Assembly: GCF_900111935.1 (NCBI RefSeq)
Contig: NZ_FOYN01000002.1
Span: 434,001-498,000 of the forward strand
DNA length: 64,000 bases
Reading direction: 5' to 3'
Source of the DNA: Halorubrum sodomense
GTDB taxonomy: Archaea; Halobacteriota; Halobacteria; Halobacteriales; Haloferacaceae
The translations under genes were made by a program, and so were the position numbers. Under the pieces are notes generated by a model. That model had not been told where the DNA came from and did not search any database. It saw only the letters and a list, made by a program, of their open reading frames with translations. Shown here in pieces: positions 46,935 to 55,394 of this stretch (positions are counted from its first letter, which is position 1; every line of letters begins with the position of its first letter).

Positions 46935-46949
46935 CTTTTAGGTAAAACC
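46935..46949 (+). promoter_or_regulatory. Possible TATA region of the pilin gene
   Basis: CTTTTAGGTAAAACC lies about 15-29 nt before the GTG start. It is AT-richer than its surroundings but not a perfect TATA box. Confidence 0.35.
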
Positions 46950-46963
46950 GACACAGTACCGCC

Positions 46964-47443
46964 GTGTCACTAGCTGTTCGTCGCGCCGATCGGGGGATTG
47001 CGCCGGTCGCGGGCGTGCTGTTGATCGCGATCACGGTCGTGTTGGCCGGCGGCGTCGCGACCGCCGCGCTCGGCGGTCCGAGTCCGACGGTACCGCCGTC
47101 GGCGGTGCTGTCGCTGTCGGCGACCGACGACCGGATCGCGATCGACCACCGCGGCGGCGACCCGATCGACGTCGCGGCCGTGACGATTCGCGTCAGCGTC
47201 GACGGCGAACCGCTCGACAGTCAGCCGCCCGTCCCGTTCTTCTCGGCCGCCGGCTTCCACCCCGGACCGACCGGTCCGTTCAACGCCGCCAGCGACGACA
47301 CGTGGCGGGTCGGACAGACGGCGTCGTTCCGCGTCGCCGGGACCAACGACCCGACGCTCGCACCGGGGAAGACGGTCACGGTGAGGATCACGACCGACGG
47401 GCAGCCGGTCGCGACGCTGGAGACCTCCGTCGAAGCGGGGTGA
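46964..47443 (+). CDS. Type IV pilin-like protein
   Basis: 159 residues with a GTG start. The N-terminus VRRADRGIAPVAGVLLIAIT has the archaeal class III signal: a positive stretch, a prepilin-peptidase site after RG, then a hydrophobic helix ending in VLAGGVATAAL. The remaining beta-rich domain faces outside. This is the PilA/DUF1628 architecture and it probably assembles into adhesion pili. It lies 110 nt after the secreted protein gene. No pilB or pilC is in the window. Confidence 0.9.
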   Translation: MSLAVRRADRGIAPVAGVLLIAITVVLAGGVATAALGGPSPTVPPSAVLSLSATDDRIAIDHRGGDPIDVAAVTIRVSVDGEPLDSQPPVPFFSAAGFHPGPTGPFNAASDDTWRVGQTASFRVAGTNDPTLAPGKTVTVRITTDGQPVATLETSVEAG

Positions 47444-47495
47444 GAACGCTCGCGGGCCGGACTCTCGATTTCGGCCGGGTCAGCCGCCGGTGCTC

Positions 47496-48185
47496 CTACT
47501 CGGCATCGACCGTCGAGGCGTCCGCGTCGGCGGCGGTCGACCCCGACTCGCCGTCCGTTCCGTCGCCGCCCGGGACCCGAGCGACGGTCGTGATCGCTCG
47601 CGGGCTCTGCGGCGTCGCCCGCTGGATGTGGTGTTCGAACTCCTCGTAGCCGGCCGCCTCGAACATCCGGTCGGCCTCGTCGGCGTCGTAGAACAGCATG
47701 ATCGCGTCGGCCACCCGCTGGAGGACCGGGTTGTGCGGGTAGTCCGGACCGACGACGAGCACCTGCCCGCCGGGCACCGCGACGCGGCGGAGCTCGCGGA
47801 GCCCCTCGACCGGGTTGGGCCAGTACTCGATGGAGCCGGACGACCAGACGACGTCGAACGTGTCGTCGCGGAACGGGAGCCGCTCGGCGTCGCCGCGGTA
47901 GAAGTTCACCCGGTCGTGCCTCCCGAACTTCTCGAACGCCTTCTCCATCTGGTGGACGCTCTGGTCGAGGCCGTGAACGTCGTCGGCGTGTTCGAGCAGC
48001 CCCTCCGTGCCGAACCCGGTGCCGCAGCCGACGTCGAGCACCTTCGGGTCGTCGCCGAACTCCAGCCACGAGAGCGCCTCGGCGCGCATCTCCTCGGTCC
48101 AGTTGAAGCGGTTGACCCGGTCGTACACCTTCGAGAGGTACTTGTAGAAGATCCGGGCGTTGGACTTGTTCTCGAGGATCCCCAT
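47496..48185 (-). CDS. SAM-dependent methyltransferase of the VTE3/MPBQ type
   Basis: 229 residues. SAM motif I is VLDVGCGTGFGTEGL. The segments FYKYLSKVYDRVNRFNWTEEM and SSGSIEYWPNPVEGLRELRR resemble plant VTE3, the plastoquinone/tocopherol methyltransferase of archaeal affinity, which methylates MPBQ and MSBQ. In haloarchaea it most likely methylates a menaquinone-type ring. The similarity is from recalled sequence patterns and has not been aligned here. An acidic C-terminal tail is haloarchaeal. The ATG at 48185 is the family start. Confidence 0.85.
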   Translation of the reverse strand: MGILENKSNARIFYKYLSKVYDRVNRFNWTEEMRAEALSWLEFGDDPKVLDVGCGTGFGTEGLLEHADDVHGLDQSVHQMEKAFEKFGRHDRVNFYRGDAERLPFRDDTFDVVWSSGSIEYWPNPVEGLRELRRVAVPGGQVLVVGPDYPHNPVLQRVADAIMLFYDADEADRMFEAAGYEEFEHHIQRATPQSPRAITTVARVPGGDGTDGESGSTAADADASTVDAE

Positions 48186-48298
48186 TTACCGGTTCCTTGG
48201 GTCGCCCGCCCCATAACGACACGGATCCGCGGGCGGTTCGGAGCGCTCCGACGCGCCGCTTCCGACCGGCTTTTCAGCCCGCCGCCCCACCGACGGGT

Positions 48299-49255
48299 AT
48301 GGACCCGACGACGAGCGGCCGGTTCCGCGTCCACGACCGCCGCCGGCGGCCGGACATCGACGACGACACTGACGCGACCGCCGATTCCGCTGCGGTCGAC
48401 GACGGCGGCGCTGCGGCCGCCGACTCCGCCCCGAGTGCCGCGGACCCCACCTCGGCCGCCGCCGACTCCGACGGCACCGCCGATGAGTTCGTCCTCGTCG
48501 AACTCGCGGACGGGCCGGTCGACCCGACCGATCCCGACGCCGCGGACCGATACGACCCCCTCTACGCCACCGCGGAGGGGTACGAGGGAGACCTCGCGGA
48601 CGCCGTCGACGCGCTCCGCCCCGGCTTCGTCGTCGACGCGACGCTGGCGTGGACCGACGGCTCCGCCCGCTTCCGCGAGGTCGAGGTCGTCCGCGAGACG
48701 CGGTTCCGCTTCGCGGACGCCGTCGAAGGGATGTTCGAGGCGGCCGTCGAGACGTGGCGACAGATCCGCGCCGAGGGCGAGCCCGTCGGCTCGATCACGA
48801 CCCGCTCGAACGACGGCGACCCCAACGGCGCGCTGTACCTCTTCGCCGACGCGCCCGGCGGCGACACCTTCGACGAGGTCCGCACGGGGCGGCTCCCGAT
48901 CGAACCGCTCGTCGCCCGCGTGAACGATTCCCGAGACGACGACGACCCGCGAGAGGTGTTCGTGTTACGCCCCGCGGACCACGAGTTCGTCGCCGTCTAC
49001 GTCGTCTTCGACCGCGACGGCGTCCTCGCGCAGACGGTCCGAGACACGTACGACCTCGGCCCCGGCCTCGCGGCGGGACTCGACGCGAGCTACCCGGGCG
49101 GCGGTGACGGCGACCCCCTCGTCTCCGACGGTTCGGACGGCCCGGGAGAGGACGACGAGTTGGACGGGGACGACGAGTTGGACGGGGACGACGAGTTGGA
49201 CGGGGACGACGAGTTGGACGGGGACGACGATTTCGACGCGCTCGACCGGCTGTAG
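48299..49255 (+). CDS. Haloarchaeal protein of unknown function (DUF6663-like)
   Basis: 318 residues. An Asp/Ala-rich linker follows the first 30 residues. A conserved folded part (about 70-270) includes VEVVRETRFRFADAVEGMFE and FVLRPADHEFVAVYVVFDRDG. The C-terminus carries four or five DDELDG units encoded by a perfect 18-bp tandem array. The ATG at 48299 is preferred over an upstream codon. No catalytic motif is seen; it may be a stress or regulatory protein. Confidence 0.75.
   Translation: MDPTTSGRFRVHDRRRRPDIDDDTDATADSAAVDDGGAAAADSAPSAADPTSAAADSDGTADEFVLVELADGPVDPTDPDAADRYDPLYATAEGYEGDLADAVDALRPGFVVDATLAWTDGSARFREVEVVRETRFRFADAVEGMFEAAVETWRQIRAEGEPVGSITTRSNDGDPNGALYLFADAPGGDTFDEVRTGRLPIEPLVARVNDSRDDDDPREVFVLRPADHEFVAVYVVFDRDGVLAQTVRDTYDLGPGLAAGLDASYPGGGDGDPLVSDGSDGPGEDDELDGDDELDGDDELDGDDELDGDDDFDALDRL
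49151..49222 (+). repeat. Four perfect 18-bp tandem repeats in a coding region
   Basis: The unit GACGACGAGTTGGACGGG occurs four times in a row and partly a fifth time. It encodes DDELDG in the C-terminal tail of the DUF6663-like protein. The 18-nt period preserves frame. Confidence 0.95.
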
Positions 49256-49287
49256 CCCGTCTCGTCGTCCCGCGACGCGCCGCCGCG

Positions 49288-50262
49288 CTACAGCCAGTCG
49301 GCGTCCGGGTCGACCCGGCCGTCCGGCGTCTCGCCGTTGAGAACGTCCGCCACGTCGGCCGCGCCGCTTCGGTTCAGGTCGTCTCTCGCCTCCTCGCTGT
49401 ACCACGCCGCGTGCGGCGTGACGACCGTGTCGTCGCGGCCGACGAGCGGGTCGCCTTCGGGCGGCTCCTCGGCGAGGACGTCGAGGCCGGCGGCCTTTAT
49501 CTCGTCCGCCGCCAGCGCGTCGAGCAGCGCGTCGGCGTCGACGACCGGGCCGCGGCTCACGTTGACGACGATCGAGTCCTCGCTCAGCCGCGCCAACGCG
49601 TCGGCGTCCACGAGTCCCCGCGTCGCGTCCGTCAGGGGCGCGTAGACGCCGACGTGGTCGGCGCGGTCGAACAGCGTCTCGAAGCCGACCTTCTCGACAC
49701 CGTATTCGGCCATTTCGTCGCCGTCGACGAAGGGATCGTACGCGACGAGGTCGGCGTCGAACCCCGAGAGCTGCTCGGCCGCGCGCCGCGCGATGGGGCC
49801 GAACGAGAGCAGTCCGATCGTCGACGCGCTCACGCGTCGGATCGGGCGACCGGTCTCCCAGCTCCACCCGCCGCCGGCGACGGCGTCGTCGTACGGTTTC
49901 AACGAGCGGAGGCAGGCGAAGAGCAGCGAGACGGAGTGGGTCGCCACCTCGTCGGTACAGTAGTCGGGGACGCGAGTGACGGTGACGCCGCGCTCCGCGG
50001 CCGCCGCGACGTCGACGTTGTCGACGCCGACGGCCGAGCGAACGACGACCCGGAGGTCCGTGGCGTCGAGGGCTTCCTCGGTGACGGGCGTGTTGATGTC
50101 GGTGACGACCGCGTCGGCGCCGGTCGCCGCCTCGATCAGCCGCTCGGTCGACCCCAGCTCCGCGACCTCGATGTCGACCGGCTCGTCGACCGCGTCGGCC
50201 AGGACCTCGCGGTACGTCTCCGGGTCTATCATCGGGAACGCCGACAGCACGACTCTGGGCAT
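49288..50262 (-). CDS. D-isomer-specific 2-hydroxyacid dehydrogenase (CtBP-like)
   Basis: 324 residues. NAD(H)-dependent reductase fold. The cofactor loop is unusual: GLLSFGPIARRAAEQL, with the common GxGxxG changed to GxLSFG-type. The YDPFVDGDEMAEYG segment follows. Catalytic Arg, Glu and His appear as VNVSRG, DVLAEEPP and TPHAAWYSEEA. The start at 50262 gives MPRVVLSAFPM; a longer frame is less likely. The substrate, such as glyoxylate, phosphoglycerate or hydroxypyruvate, cannot be told. Confidence 0.9.
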   Translation of the reverse strand: MPRVVLSAFPMIDPETYREVLADAVDEPVDIEVAELGSTERLIEAATGADAVVTDINTPVTEEALDATDLRVVVRSAVGVDNVDVAAAAERGVTVTRVPDYCTDEVATHSVSLLFACLRSLKPYDDAVAGGGWSWETGRPIRRVSASTIGLLSFGPIARRAAEQLSGFDADLVAYDPFVDGDEMAEYGVEKVGFETLFDRADHVGVYAPLTDATRGLVDADALARLSEDSIVVNVSRGPVVDADALLDALAADEIKAAGLDVLAEEPPEGDPLVGRDDTVVTPHAAWYSEEARDDLNRSGAADVADVLNGETPDGRVDPDADWL

Positions 50263-50403
50263 ACGTCCTCCTTCTCCGTCGCTCCACTTGACGGCTGTCA
50301 CTGACGCTGTCAGGCCCTCGTACGTCCGTTTCGATCGTGATGGATGTCGTTCCGCGCGTCGCGTTCCGATGGCTCTTTGCGGTCACCGGCCGTAGGCGTC
50401 TCC

Positions 50404-50709
50404 GTGAGCGACGAGCGTTCGAAACCCCCGATGCTGGTCCTGTTGGAGTCGCTGTCGTTTTACCGCAACGTTCGGATCGGGGCGGCGGTCGGCGCGCTGC
50501 TCGCGGTCCTGTTGTACCTCGTCAGGACCCTGGAGCTGCTCGGGCCGGTGATTGACACGCGCGAGTACCCCCTGTTCGGACCGGACGTCTGGTTCCTCCT
50601 GCTGGCGTTCGTGCTGGCGGCCACGTCGGCGCTGTCGGTCGCCGTCGGCCTCACGGTCGTGACGGCGGCCCGCGGTGCTCGCGGAGACGGGGCGGAGCGC
50701 CCCGAGTGA
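50404..50709 (+). CDS. Small two-pass membrane protein (DUF7536-like)
   Basis: 101 residues from a GTG at 50404; an ATG at 50431 is an alternative start. Two membrane segments, about 24-44 and 62-88, are joined by a short loop (LVRTLELLGPVIDTREYPLF). The amino end is polar and the C-terminus basic and Gly-rich. The gene has no clear neighbour link; the DUF7536 label is a recollection. Confidence 0.7.
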   Translation: MSDERSKPPMLVLLESLSFYRNVRIGAAVGALLAVLLYLVRTLELLGPVIDTREYPLFGPDVWFLLLAFVLAATSALSVAVGLTVVTAARGARGDGAERPE

Positions 50710-50784
50710 CGGATAGGCGGCGCTCGGCGTCGTCGGTACGGGCGGCCGAAAGCGGAAGCCGTCCGAACGACCGGCGGCCGAGCC

Positions 50785-51066
50785 TCAGTCGGCGGTACAG
50801 GAGGCTTCGCTCTCGTCGGCCGTGAACTCCTGTGCCGGCTCCGTGAGCTTGTAGAGGTTCTGCCTGGCGTCCGCGAAGTAGACGTCCTCGTCGACGACAT
50901 CGATCCCCTCGAGCCGTTCGAGCGCGTATCGGACGGTGCGTGCCGACAGCATCGACTCCTGGACGATCCCCTTCTGGGTCAGCGGTCCGTTGTACTCGAG
51001 CACCTTGAAGACCAGTTTGGCGCTCGGCGGGAGGTCGTCGAGGCCCTCCGTTTGGGTTGCTTCCAT
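50785..51066 (-). CDS. MarR-like winged-helix regulator
   Basis: 93 residues. The HTH is PPSAKLVFKVLEYNGPLTQ followed by QESMLSARTVRYALERLE (recognition helix) and a wing with DARQNLYKLTEP. It lacks a ligand domain. It is likely to repress or activate by DNA binding in the cytosol. The ATG at 51066 has a TATA box at leaderless spacing. Divergent from the EMC6-like/rli operon with about 295 nt between start codons, a gap holding a 16-bp palindrome. Confidence 0.88.
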   Translation of the reverse strand: MEATQTEGLDDLPPSAKLVFKVLEYNGPLTQKGIVQESMLSARTVRYALERLEGIDVVDEDVYFADARQNLYKLTEPAQEFTADESEASCTAD

Positions 51067-51090
51067 CGTTACGAATCGAAACCGCACACG

Positions 51091-51100
51091 CTCATAAATG
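51091..51100 (-). promoter_or_regulatory. TATA box of the MarR-like gene
   Basis: On the minus strand CATTTATGAG lies 25-34 nt before the ATG at 51066, a leaderless spacing. Confidence 0.55.
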
Positions 51101-51204
51101 TTGATGGAGCATTCCCGCTAGAACGCCGTTTACCGGATGTATATTCCGCATCTGACGACGAAATCCGCCCAAAGGCGGCAAAAAAATCTCCTTTTACCCC
51201 GCTG

Positions 51205-51220
51205 GACTGACTAGTCAGTC
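51205..51220. promoter_or_regulatory. Perfect 16-bp palindrome, candidate operator
   Basis: GACTGACTAGTCAGTC is its own reverse complement. It lies about 140 nt from the start codons of both divergent genes, between a MarR-like regulator and the EMC6-like/rli operon. This is typical for a dimeric HTH protein site. Whether the adjacent MarR-like protein binds it is an inference. Confidence 0.45.
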
Positions 51221-51361
51221 AGCGATTTCGCTCGCGCGCGCTCCGACGGCGGCGTTCGTCGCGTCGGATCGACGAGGGGTGCCGGCTCTCCGAGGCGGTC
51301 CCCCCTCGCACCCGACGGCCGGAACGAACGGCTTTTCACGGGCGCTCGCGGATCCGAACGC

Positions 51362-51670
51362 ATGAGCGACGACTCGGGCCTGTCCGACCACGCGCGCGGC
51401 GTGGTCGTCACGACAATCTGCTGTCTCGCCGGGATCGCGGCCGGCGTCGTCTCGGCCGTCTACGTCGGCACCGATCCGGCGTCCGCCGCGAGCACCACCG
51501 CGGTGTTCGTGCTGGGCGCGTTCGTCATCGTCCAGTACCCGGTGTACAAGGCGATCGGCGTCGGCGACCTCGGGATCAAGGACAACCTCTACGTGGCGTT
51601 CCTCACGTTCACCCTCTGGTTTATCAGCTACACCGTCCTGCTGACGTCCGCCGTCGACCTGGGGGTCTGA
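51362..51670 (+). CDS. EMC6-like membrane protein
   Basis: 102 residues, three membrane segments (about 16-36, 44-64 and 76-98). The segments VLGAFVIVQYPVYKAIGVGD and NLYVAFLTFTLWFISYTVLL resemble archaeal relatives of the eukaryotic EMC6 subunit of the ER membrane insertase complex. Its stop is 1 nt before the start of rli, so the two are co-transcribed. The EMC6 label is from general resemblance, not an alignment. Confidence 0.75.
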   Translation: MSDDSGLSDHARGVVVTTICCLAGIAAGVVSAVYVGTDPASAASTTAVFVLGAFVIVQYPVYKAIGVGDLGIKDNLYVAFLTFTLWFISYTVLLTSAVDLGV

Positions 51671-51671
51671 G

Positions 51672-53492
51672 ATGGCCGACGACAGCATCGCGGTCGTGGA
51701 CCTCGAGCGGTGCCAGCCCGACCGCTGTAACTACGAGTGTATGAAGGACTGCCCGCCGAACCGGACGGGCAAGGAGTGTATCACGGAGCGGGGGGAGGAC
51801 GCCGAGGAGGGCGACCCCGACCAGATCCACATCTCCGAGGAGATCTGCTTGGGCGAGACGTGTGGCATCTGCGTCAACTCCTGTCCCTTCGACGCGATCG
51901 AGATCATCAACCTCCCCTCCGAACTCGACGACGACCCGGTCCACCGCTACGGCGACAACGCCTTCTCGCTGTACGGCCTCCCGACGCCGGAGCCGGGCAG
52001 CGTCACCGGCATCCTCGGGCCGAACGGCATCGGGAAATCGACCGCGGTCCACGCGCTCGCGGGCGAGACGGTCCCGAACCTCGGTGACCACACCGCCGAC
52101 GGCGACTGGGAGCGCGTCCTCGATCGCTTCCGCGGTACCGGCCTCCAGAACTACCTCGAATCGCTGAAGGCGGGCGACGTGACCGTCGCGCGCAAGCCCC
52201 AGTACGTCGACCAGATCCCGAACCAGTTCGACGGTAACACCCGCGAGCTGCTGGAGCGGACGGACGAGCGCGGCGCGCTCGACGACCTCGTCGACCGGCT
52301 CAACATCCGGCCGGTGATGGACCAGGACATCGACTCCATCTCCGGCGGCGAGCTCCAGCGCGTCGCCATCGCGGCGTGCCTCGCCCGCGACGCCGACTTC
52401 TACTTCCTCGACGAGATCACGCCGTACCTCGACATCGGCCAGCGGATGACCGTCGCGCGGCTCATCCGCGAGCTCGCTGACGACGACGCCGCCGACCGGT
52501 CGATGCTCGTCGTCGAACACGACCTCGCCATCCTCGACCTGCTGGCGGACACCCTCCACGTCGCGTACGGGGAGCCGGGCGCCTACGGGGTCATCACCGA
52601 CCCGAAGTCCGTCCGGAAGGGCATCAACGAGTACCTGAAGGGGTACCTCGACAACGAGAACATGCGGATCCGGCCGTCGGCGATCACCTTCGAGGAGCAC
52701 GCGCCGCGGGTCGCCTCGCGGAGCCAGACGCTGATCGAGTACCCCGACCTCCGGAAGTCCTACGGCGACGGCGAGTTCGAGCTCCACGTCGAGGGCGGCG
52801 AGATCAACCGCTCCGAGGTGCTCGGCGTCGTCGGTCCGAACGGGATCGGGAAGTCGACGCTCGCGCAGCTGTTCACGGGTGACCTGGAGCCGGACGAGGG
52901 CGCGCTCGACTTCGCGCTCGACATCTCCTACAAGCCGCAGTACATCGACATCGACCAGCACATGCGGGTCGACGCGTTCCTCTCTTCGATCACCGACGAG
53001 TTCGGCACCTCGTACTGGAACACGGAGATCGCCCAGCCCCTCCAGCTGGAGCGCGTGATGGAACAGAACCTCTCGGACCTCTCGGGCGGAGAGCGCCAGC
53101 GCGTCGCCATCGCGGCGTGCCTCTCCGACGACGCCGACCTCTACCTGCTCGACGAGCCCTCCGCGCACCTCGACGTGGAACAGCGCGTGCGGGCGACGAC
53201 CGCGATCCGCCGGTACGCCGAGAACCACGACGCGACGGTGATGGTGATCGACCACGACATCTACATGATCGACCTCCTCGCGGACCGCCTGATGGTGTTC
53301 GACGGCGAGCCGGCCGAGCGCGGGCGCGCCGCGCCGCCGCAGGACATGCGCGACGGGATGAACGAGTTCCTCGCCGACCTGGAGATCACCTTCCGGCGCG
53401 ACGAGCGCACCGGGCGCCCCCGGATCAACAAGCCGGGGTCGCAGCTCGACAGCCAGCAGAAGCGCGACGGCGAGTACTACTACTCCTCCTGA
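51672..53492 (+). CDS. rli: ABCE1/Rli1 ribosome-recycling ATPase
   Basis: 606 residues. Splits ribosomes after termination and works in initiation and biogenesis. The N-terminus has two [4Fe-4S] sites (CQPDRCNYECMKDCP and CGICVNSCP). Two ABC domains follow, with Walker A GPNGIGKST twice, LSGGE-type signatures (SGGELQR, then SGGERQRV) and Walker B DEITPYLD/DEPSAHLD. No membrane segment. The ATG at 51672 follows the EMC6-like stop by 1 nt. Confidence 0.97.
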   Translation: MADDSIAVVDLERCQPDRCNYECMKDCPPNRTGKECITERGEDAEEGDPDQIHISEEICLGETCGICVNSCPFDAIEIINLPSELDDDPVHRYGDNAFSLYGLPTPEPGSVTGILGPNGIGKSTAVHALAGETVPNLGDHTADGDWERVLDRFRGTGLQNYLESLKAGDVTVARKPQYVDQIPNQFDGNTRELLERTDERGALDDLVDRLNIRPVMDQDIDSISGGELQRVAIAACLARDADFYFLDEITPYLDIGQRMTVARLIRELADDDAADRSMLVVEHDLAILDLLADTLHVAYGEPGAYGVITDPKSVRKGINEYLKGYLDNENMRIRPSAITFEEHAPRVASRSQTLIEYPDLRKSYGDGEFELHVEGGEINRSEVLGVVGPNGIGKSTLAQLFTGDLEPDEGALDFALDISYKPQYIDIDQHMRVDAFLSSITDEFGTSYWNTEIAQPLQLERVMEQNLSDLSGGERQRVAIAACLSDDADLYLLDEPSAHLDVEQRVRATTAIRRYAENHDATVMVIDHDIYMIDLLADRLMVFDGEPAERGRAAPPQDMRDGMNEFLADLEITFRRDERTGRPRINKPGSQLDSQQKRDGEYYYSS

Positions 53493-53588
53493 GCCGGCTT
53501 CCGGTCCGGCCTCCGCCTCCTCCCCGGCGGTCTCCTCCGCCTCGCCGCTACCCCGAGCTTTTCCTCGCCCGCCGCCGGACGCCCCGCC

Positions 53589-54332
53589 ATGCCAGAGACG
53601 GACGCCGACCTGTTCGGCATGACCTGGGAGGACGCCGGAGACGCGATCGACGGCGCCGACTTCGCGGTCCTCCCGACCGGTAGCACCGAGCAGCACGGCC
53701 CGCACCTCCCGGTGTCGACCGACACGCTCCGCGCGGACCACCTCACCGCCGAGCTGGTCGACGCGGCCGACGAGTTCGACCTCGACCTGTTGCGGCTCCC
53801 GACGCTGCCGTACGGCCAGTCGGAACACCACATGCGGTTCCCGGGGACCGTCACCCTCTCGACGGAGACGTACGTCGACGTGGTCCGCGAGATCGGCGAG
53901 TCGGTCGCCGAACACGGCGTCGACCGACTGCTGATCGTGAACTGCCACGGCGGGAACCGGGAGCCCCTGTCGATCGCCGCCGACCGGCTCGGCCGCGACA
54001 CCGATCTCACGGTCCATTTCGTCCACTGGACCGACTTTGTGGCGGAGGACCTCGAGGAGGCGTACGGCGAGGGGTGGGGTCACGCCGGCGACCACGAGAC
54101 GAGCTTCGTGGAGCTGTACCGCCCGGACCTCGTCCGGACGGAGCAGAAGGAGCCGCAGGAGGCCGCGGAGATGCCTCGGACCCGGAGCTACGAGTACTTC
54201 GACGAGGTGACCGAACTGGGCGGACTCGGCGATCCGACGAACAGCGACCCCGACGCGCTCGAACCGATCGTCGCCGCGACGACGCGAGAGATCCTCGGCG
54301 CGCTCGTCGAGGACTTAGACGCGGGCTGGTGA
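53589..54332 (+). CDS. Creatininase-family amidohydrolase (ArfB-like)
   Basis: 247 residues. Metal-dependent hydrolase with the family motif PTGSTEQHGPHLP, STDT and NCHGGNREPL, plus HAGDHETS. In archaea, a related enzyme (ArfB) hydrolyses a formamide in riboflavin and F420 biosynthesis, so that role is a candidate. Creatinine hydrolysis is unlikely. The gene follows rli by about 95 nt in the same direction. Metal ligands are inferred from the motif, not proved. Confidence 0.88.
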   Translation: MPETDADLFGMTWEDAGDAIDGADFAVLPTGSTEQHGPHLPVSTDTLRADHLTAELVDAADEFDLDLLRLPTLPYGQSEHHMRFPGTVTLSTETYVDVVREIGESVAEHGVDRLLIVNCHGGNREPLSIAADRLGRDTDLTVHFVHWTDFVAEDLEEAYGEGWGHAGDHETSFVELYRPDLVRTEQKEPQEAAEMPRTRSYEYFDEVTELGGLGDPTNSDPDALEPIVAATTREILGALVEDLDAGW

Positions 54333-54398
54333 GGGCGCCGCCGCGATCCGATCCGCGGTATCGAAGCGATTAAGCCCGGAACACGCGAACCCCGGCAC

Positions 54399-54665
54399 AT
54401 GCAACACCTCATCATCCGCGGCGACCCCGACATACGGAAGGACGCGGTGATCGAGCACGACGGCGAGGAGCTGGTCTGTTTCGGCATCAACGTTCAGGGC
54501 GGCTGGCACGGCCCGGACGAACCGCAGCTCTGGTGTACGGTCGGCACCGAAGACGAGCGCGAGGCCTACGACAAACGCGAGTACGTCCCCCACTGGCTCG
54601 ACGTCGAGACGGTCGACGCCGAGGACCTCGACGTGATCAAAGCGAAGGGCGACCTCTCCGTTTAA
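54399..54665 (+). CDS. HAH_0734 family protein
   Basis: 88 residues. A small alpha/beta protein with MQHLIIRGDPDIRKDAVIEH at the start and WCTVGTEDEREAYDKREYVP later. It contains two Cys (LVCFG and WCTVG). The family is restricted to haloarchaea and its function is unknown. It follows the creatininase-family gene by about 65 nt and may share its promoter. Confidence 0.88.
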   Translation: MQHLIIRGDPDIRKDAVIEHDGEELVCFGINVQGGWHGPDEPQLWCTVGTEDEREAYDKREYVPHWLDVETVDAEDLDVIKAKGDLSV

Positions 54666-54692
54666 CCCCGCGACCGGTCTTTTCGAGCCCTC

Positions 54693-55322
54693 CTACCCGT
54701 CCACCGGCGGGTCCGCAAGCCACGCCTCGATGGCGCCGGCCATCGCGCCGCGCCGGTGGATAGTCCCCGAGTCGGGGTCGACGACCGTGCTCTCCGTGCC
54801 GGGCGCCTCCCCGCCGTCGATCACGGCGGCGACTCCCTCGCGGATCCGGTCGCTGAGTTCGCTCGGGTCCGTGACGCTGCCGGTGCCGGAGACGTTGGCG
54901 CTCGTCGCGGTGAGCGGACCGGTCTCGCTCAGGAGCGCCCGCGCGAGGTCGTGGTCCGGCACCCGGATCCCGACGCGGTCGCGGCCGGCGGTGAGCGCGT
55001 CCGGCACCCGATCGCCGCGCTCGACGACGACGGTCACCGGCCCCGGGAGGAACGCGCGGGCGAAGGCGACGGTCAGCTCCGTCGGTCGAGTGTAGCGGAG
55101 CACGGCGTCGACGCTCGCGACGCCGAGCGAGAGGGGTTTCGACCGGTCGCGGCCCTTCAGGTCGAAGACGCGTTCGACGGCGTCGGAATCGAGCGCGTCG
55201 GCGCCGAGCCCGTACACCGTCTCGGTCGGATAGACCACGGGGTCGCCGCGCTCGACGGCGGCGGCCGCCGCGCGCAGCTCGTCGGATCGGTCCGGCCGGT
55301 CGTCGCTCGTGTCGGCGGTCAC
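54693..55322 (-). CDS. sua5: Threonylcarbamoyl-AMP synthase (Sua5/YrdC)
   Basis: 209 residues. Makes threonylcarbamoyl-AMP for the t6A37 tRNA modification. The YrdC domain has VVYPTETVYGLGADA, LKGRDRSKPLSLGV, and TATSANVSG. Residues after 170 hold the GTESTVVD motif. It is the YrdC-length form without the full Sua5 C-terminal domain. It faces the HAH_0734 gene convergently. The modification partners (Kae1 and others) are not in the window. Confidence 0.93.
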   Translation of the reverse strand: MTADTSDDRPDRSDELRAAAAAVERGDPVVYPTETVYGLGADALDSDAVERVFDLKGRDRSKPLSLGVASVDAVLRYTRPTELTVAFARAFLPGPVTVVVERGDRVPDALTAGRDRVGIRVPDHDLARALLSETGPLTATSANVSGTGSVTDPSELSDRIREGVAAVIDGGEAPGTESTVVDPDSGTIHRRGAMAGAIEAWLADPPVDG

Positions 55323-55394
55323 GCGCGTTCGTTCGGCGCCGAGTTGAAAAAGGGTGACGAGTGTGTGCGCGTCAATCGGTGAGCCCGACTCCGC

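Noticed and set aside
49151-49222. Possible CRISPR array
   Set aside because: The 18-bp units are adjacent without spacers and are in frame in a coding region. The other arrays (16804, 21692, 55924) are the same kind.
51160-51187. Terminator candidate at the CCGCC-hairpin and A-run
   Set aside because: The short stem CCGCC/GGCGG is followed by A rather than T on the plus strand. On the minus strand the T-run precedes the stem, so neither strand gives the standard arrangement.
51624-54095. Very long minus-strand open frame (823 codons) opposite rli
   Set aside because: Antisense shadow of rli and its neighbour; composition is Val/Asp/Arg repeats without domains.
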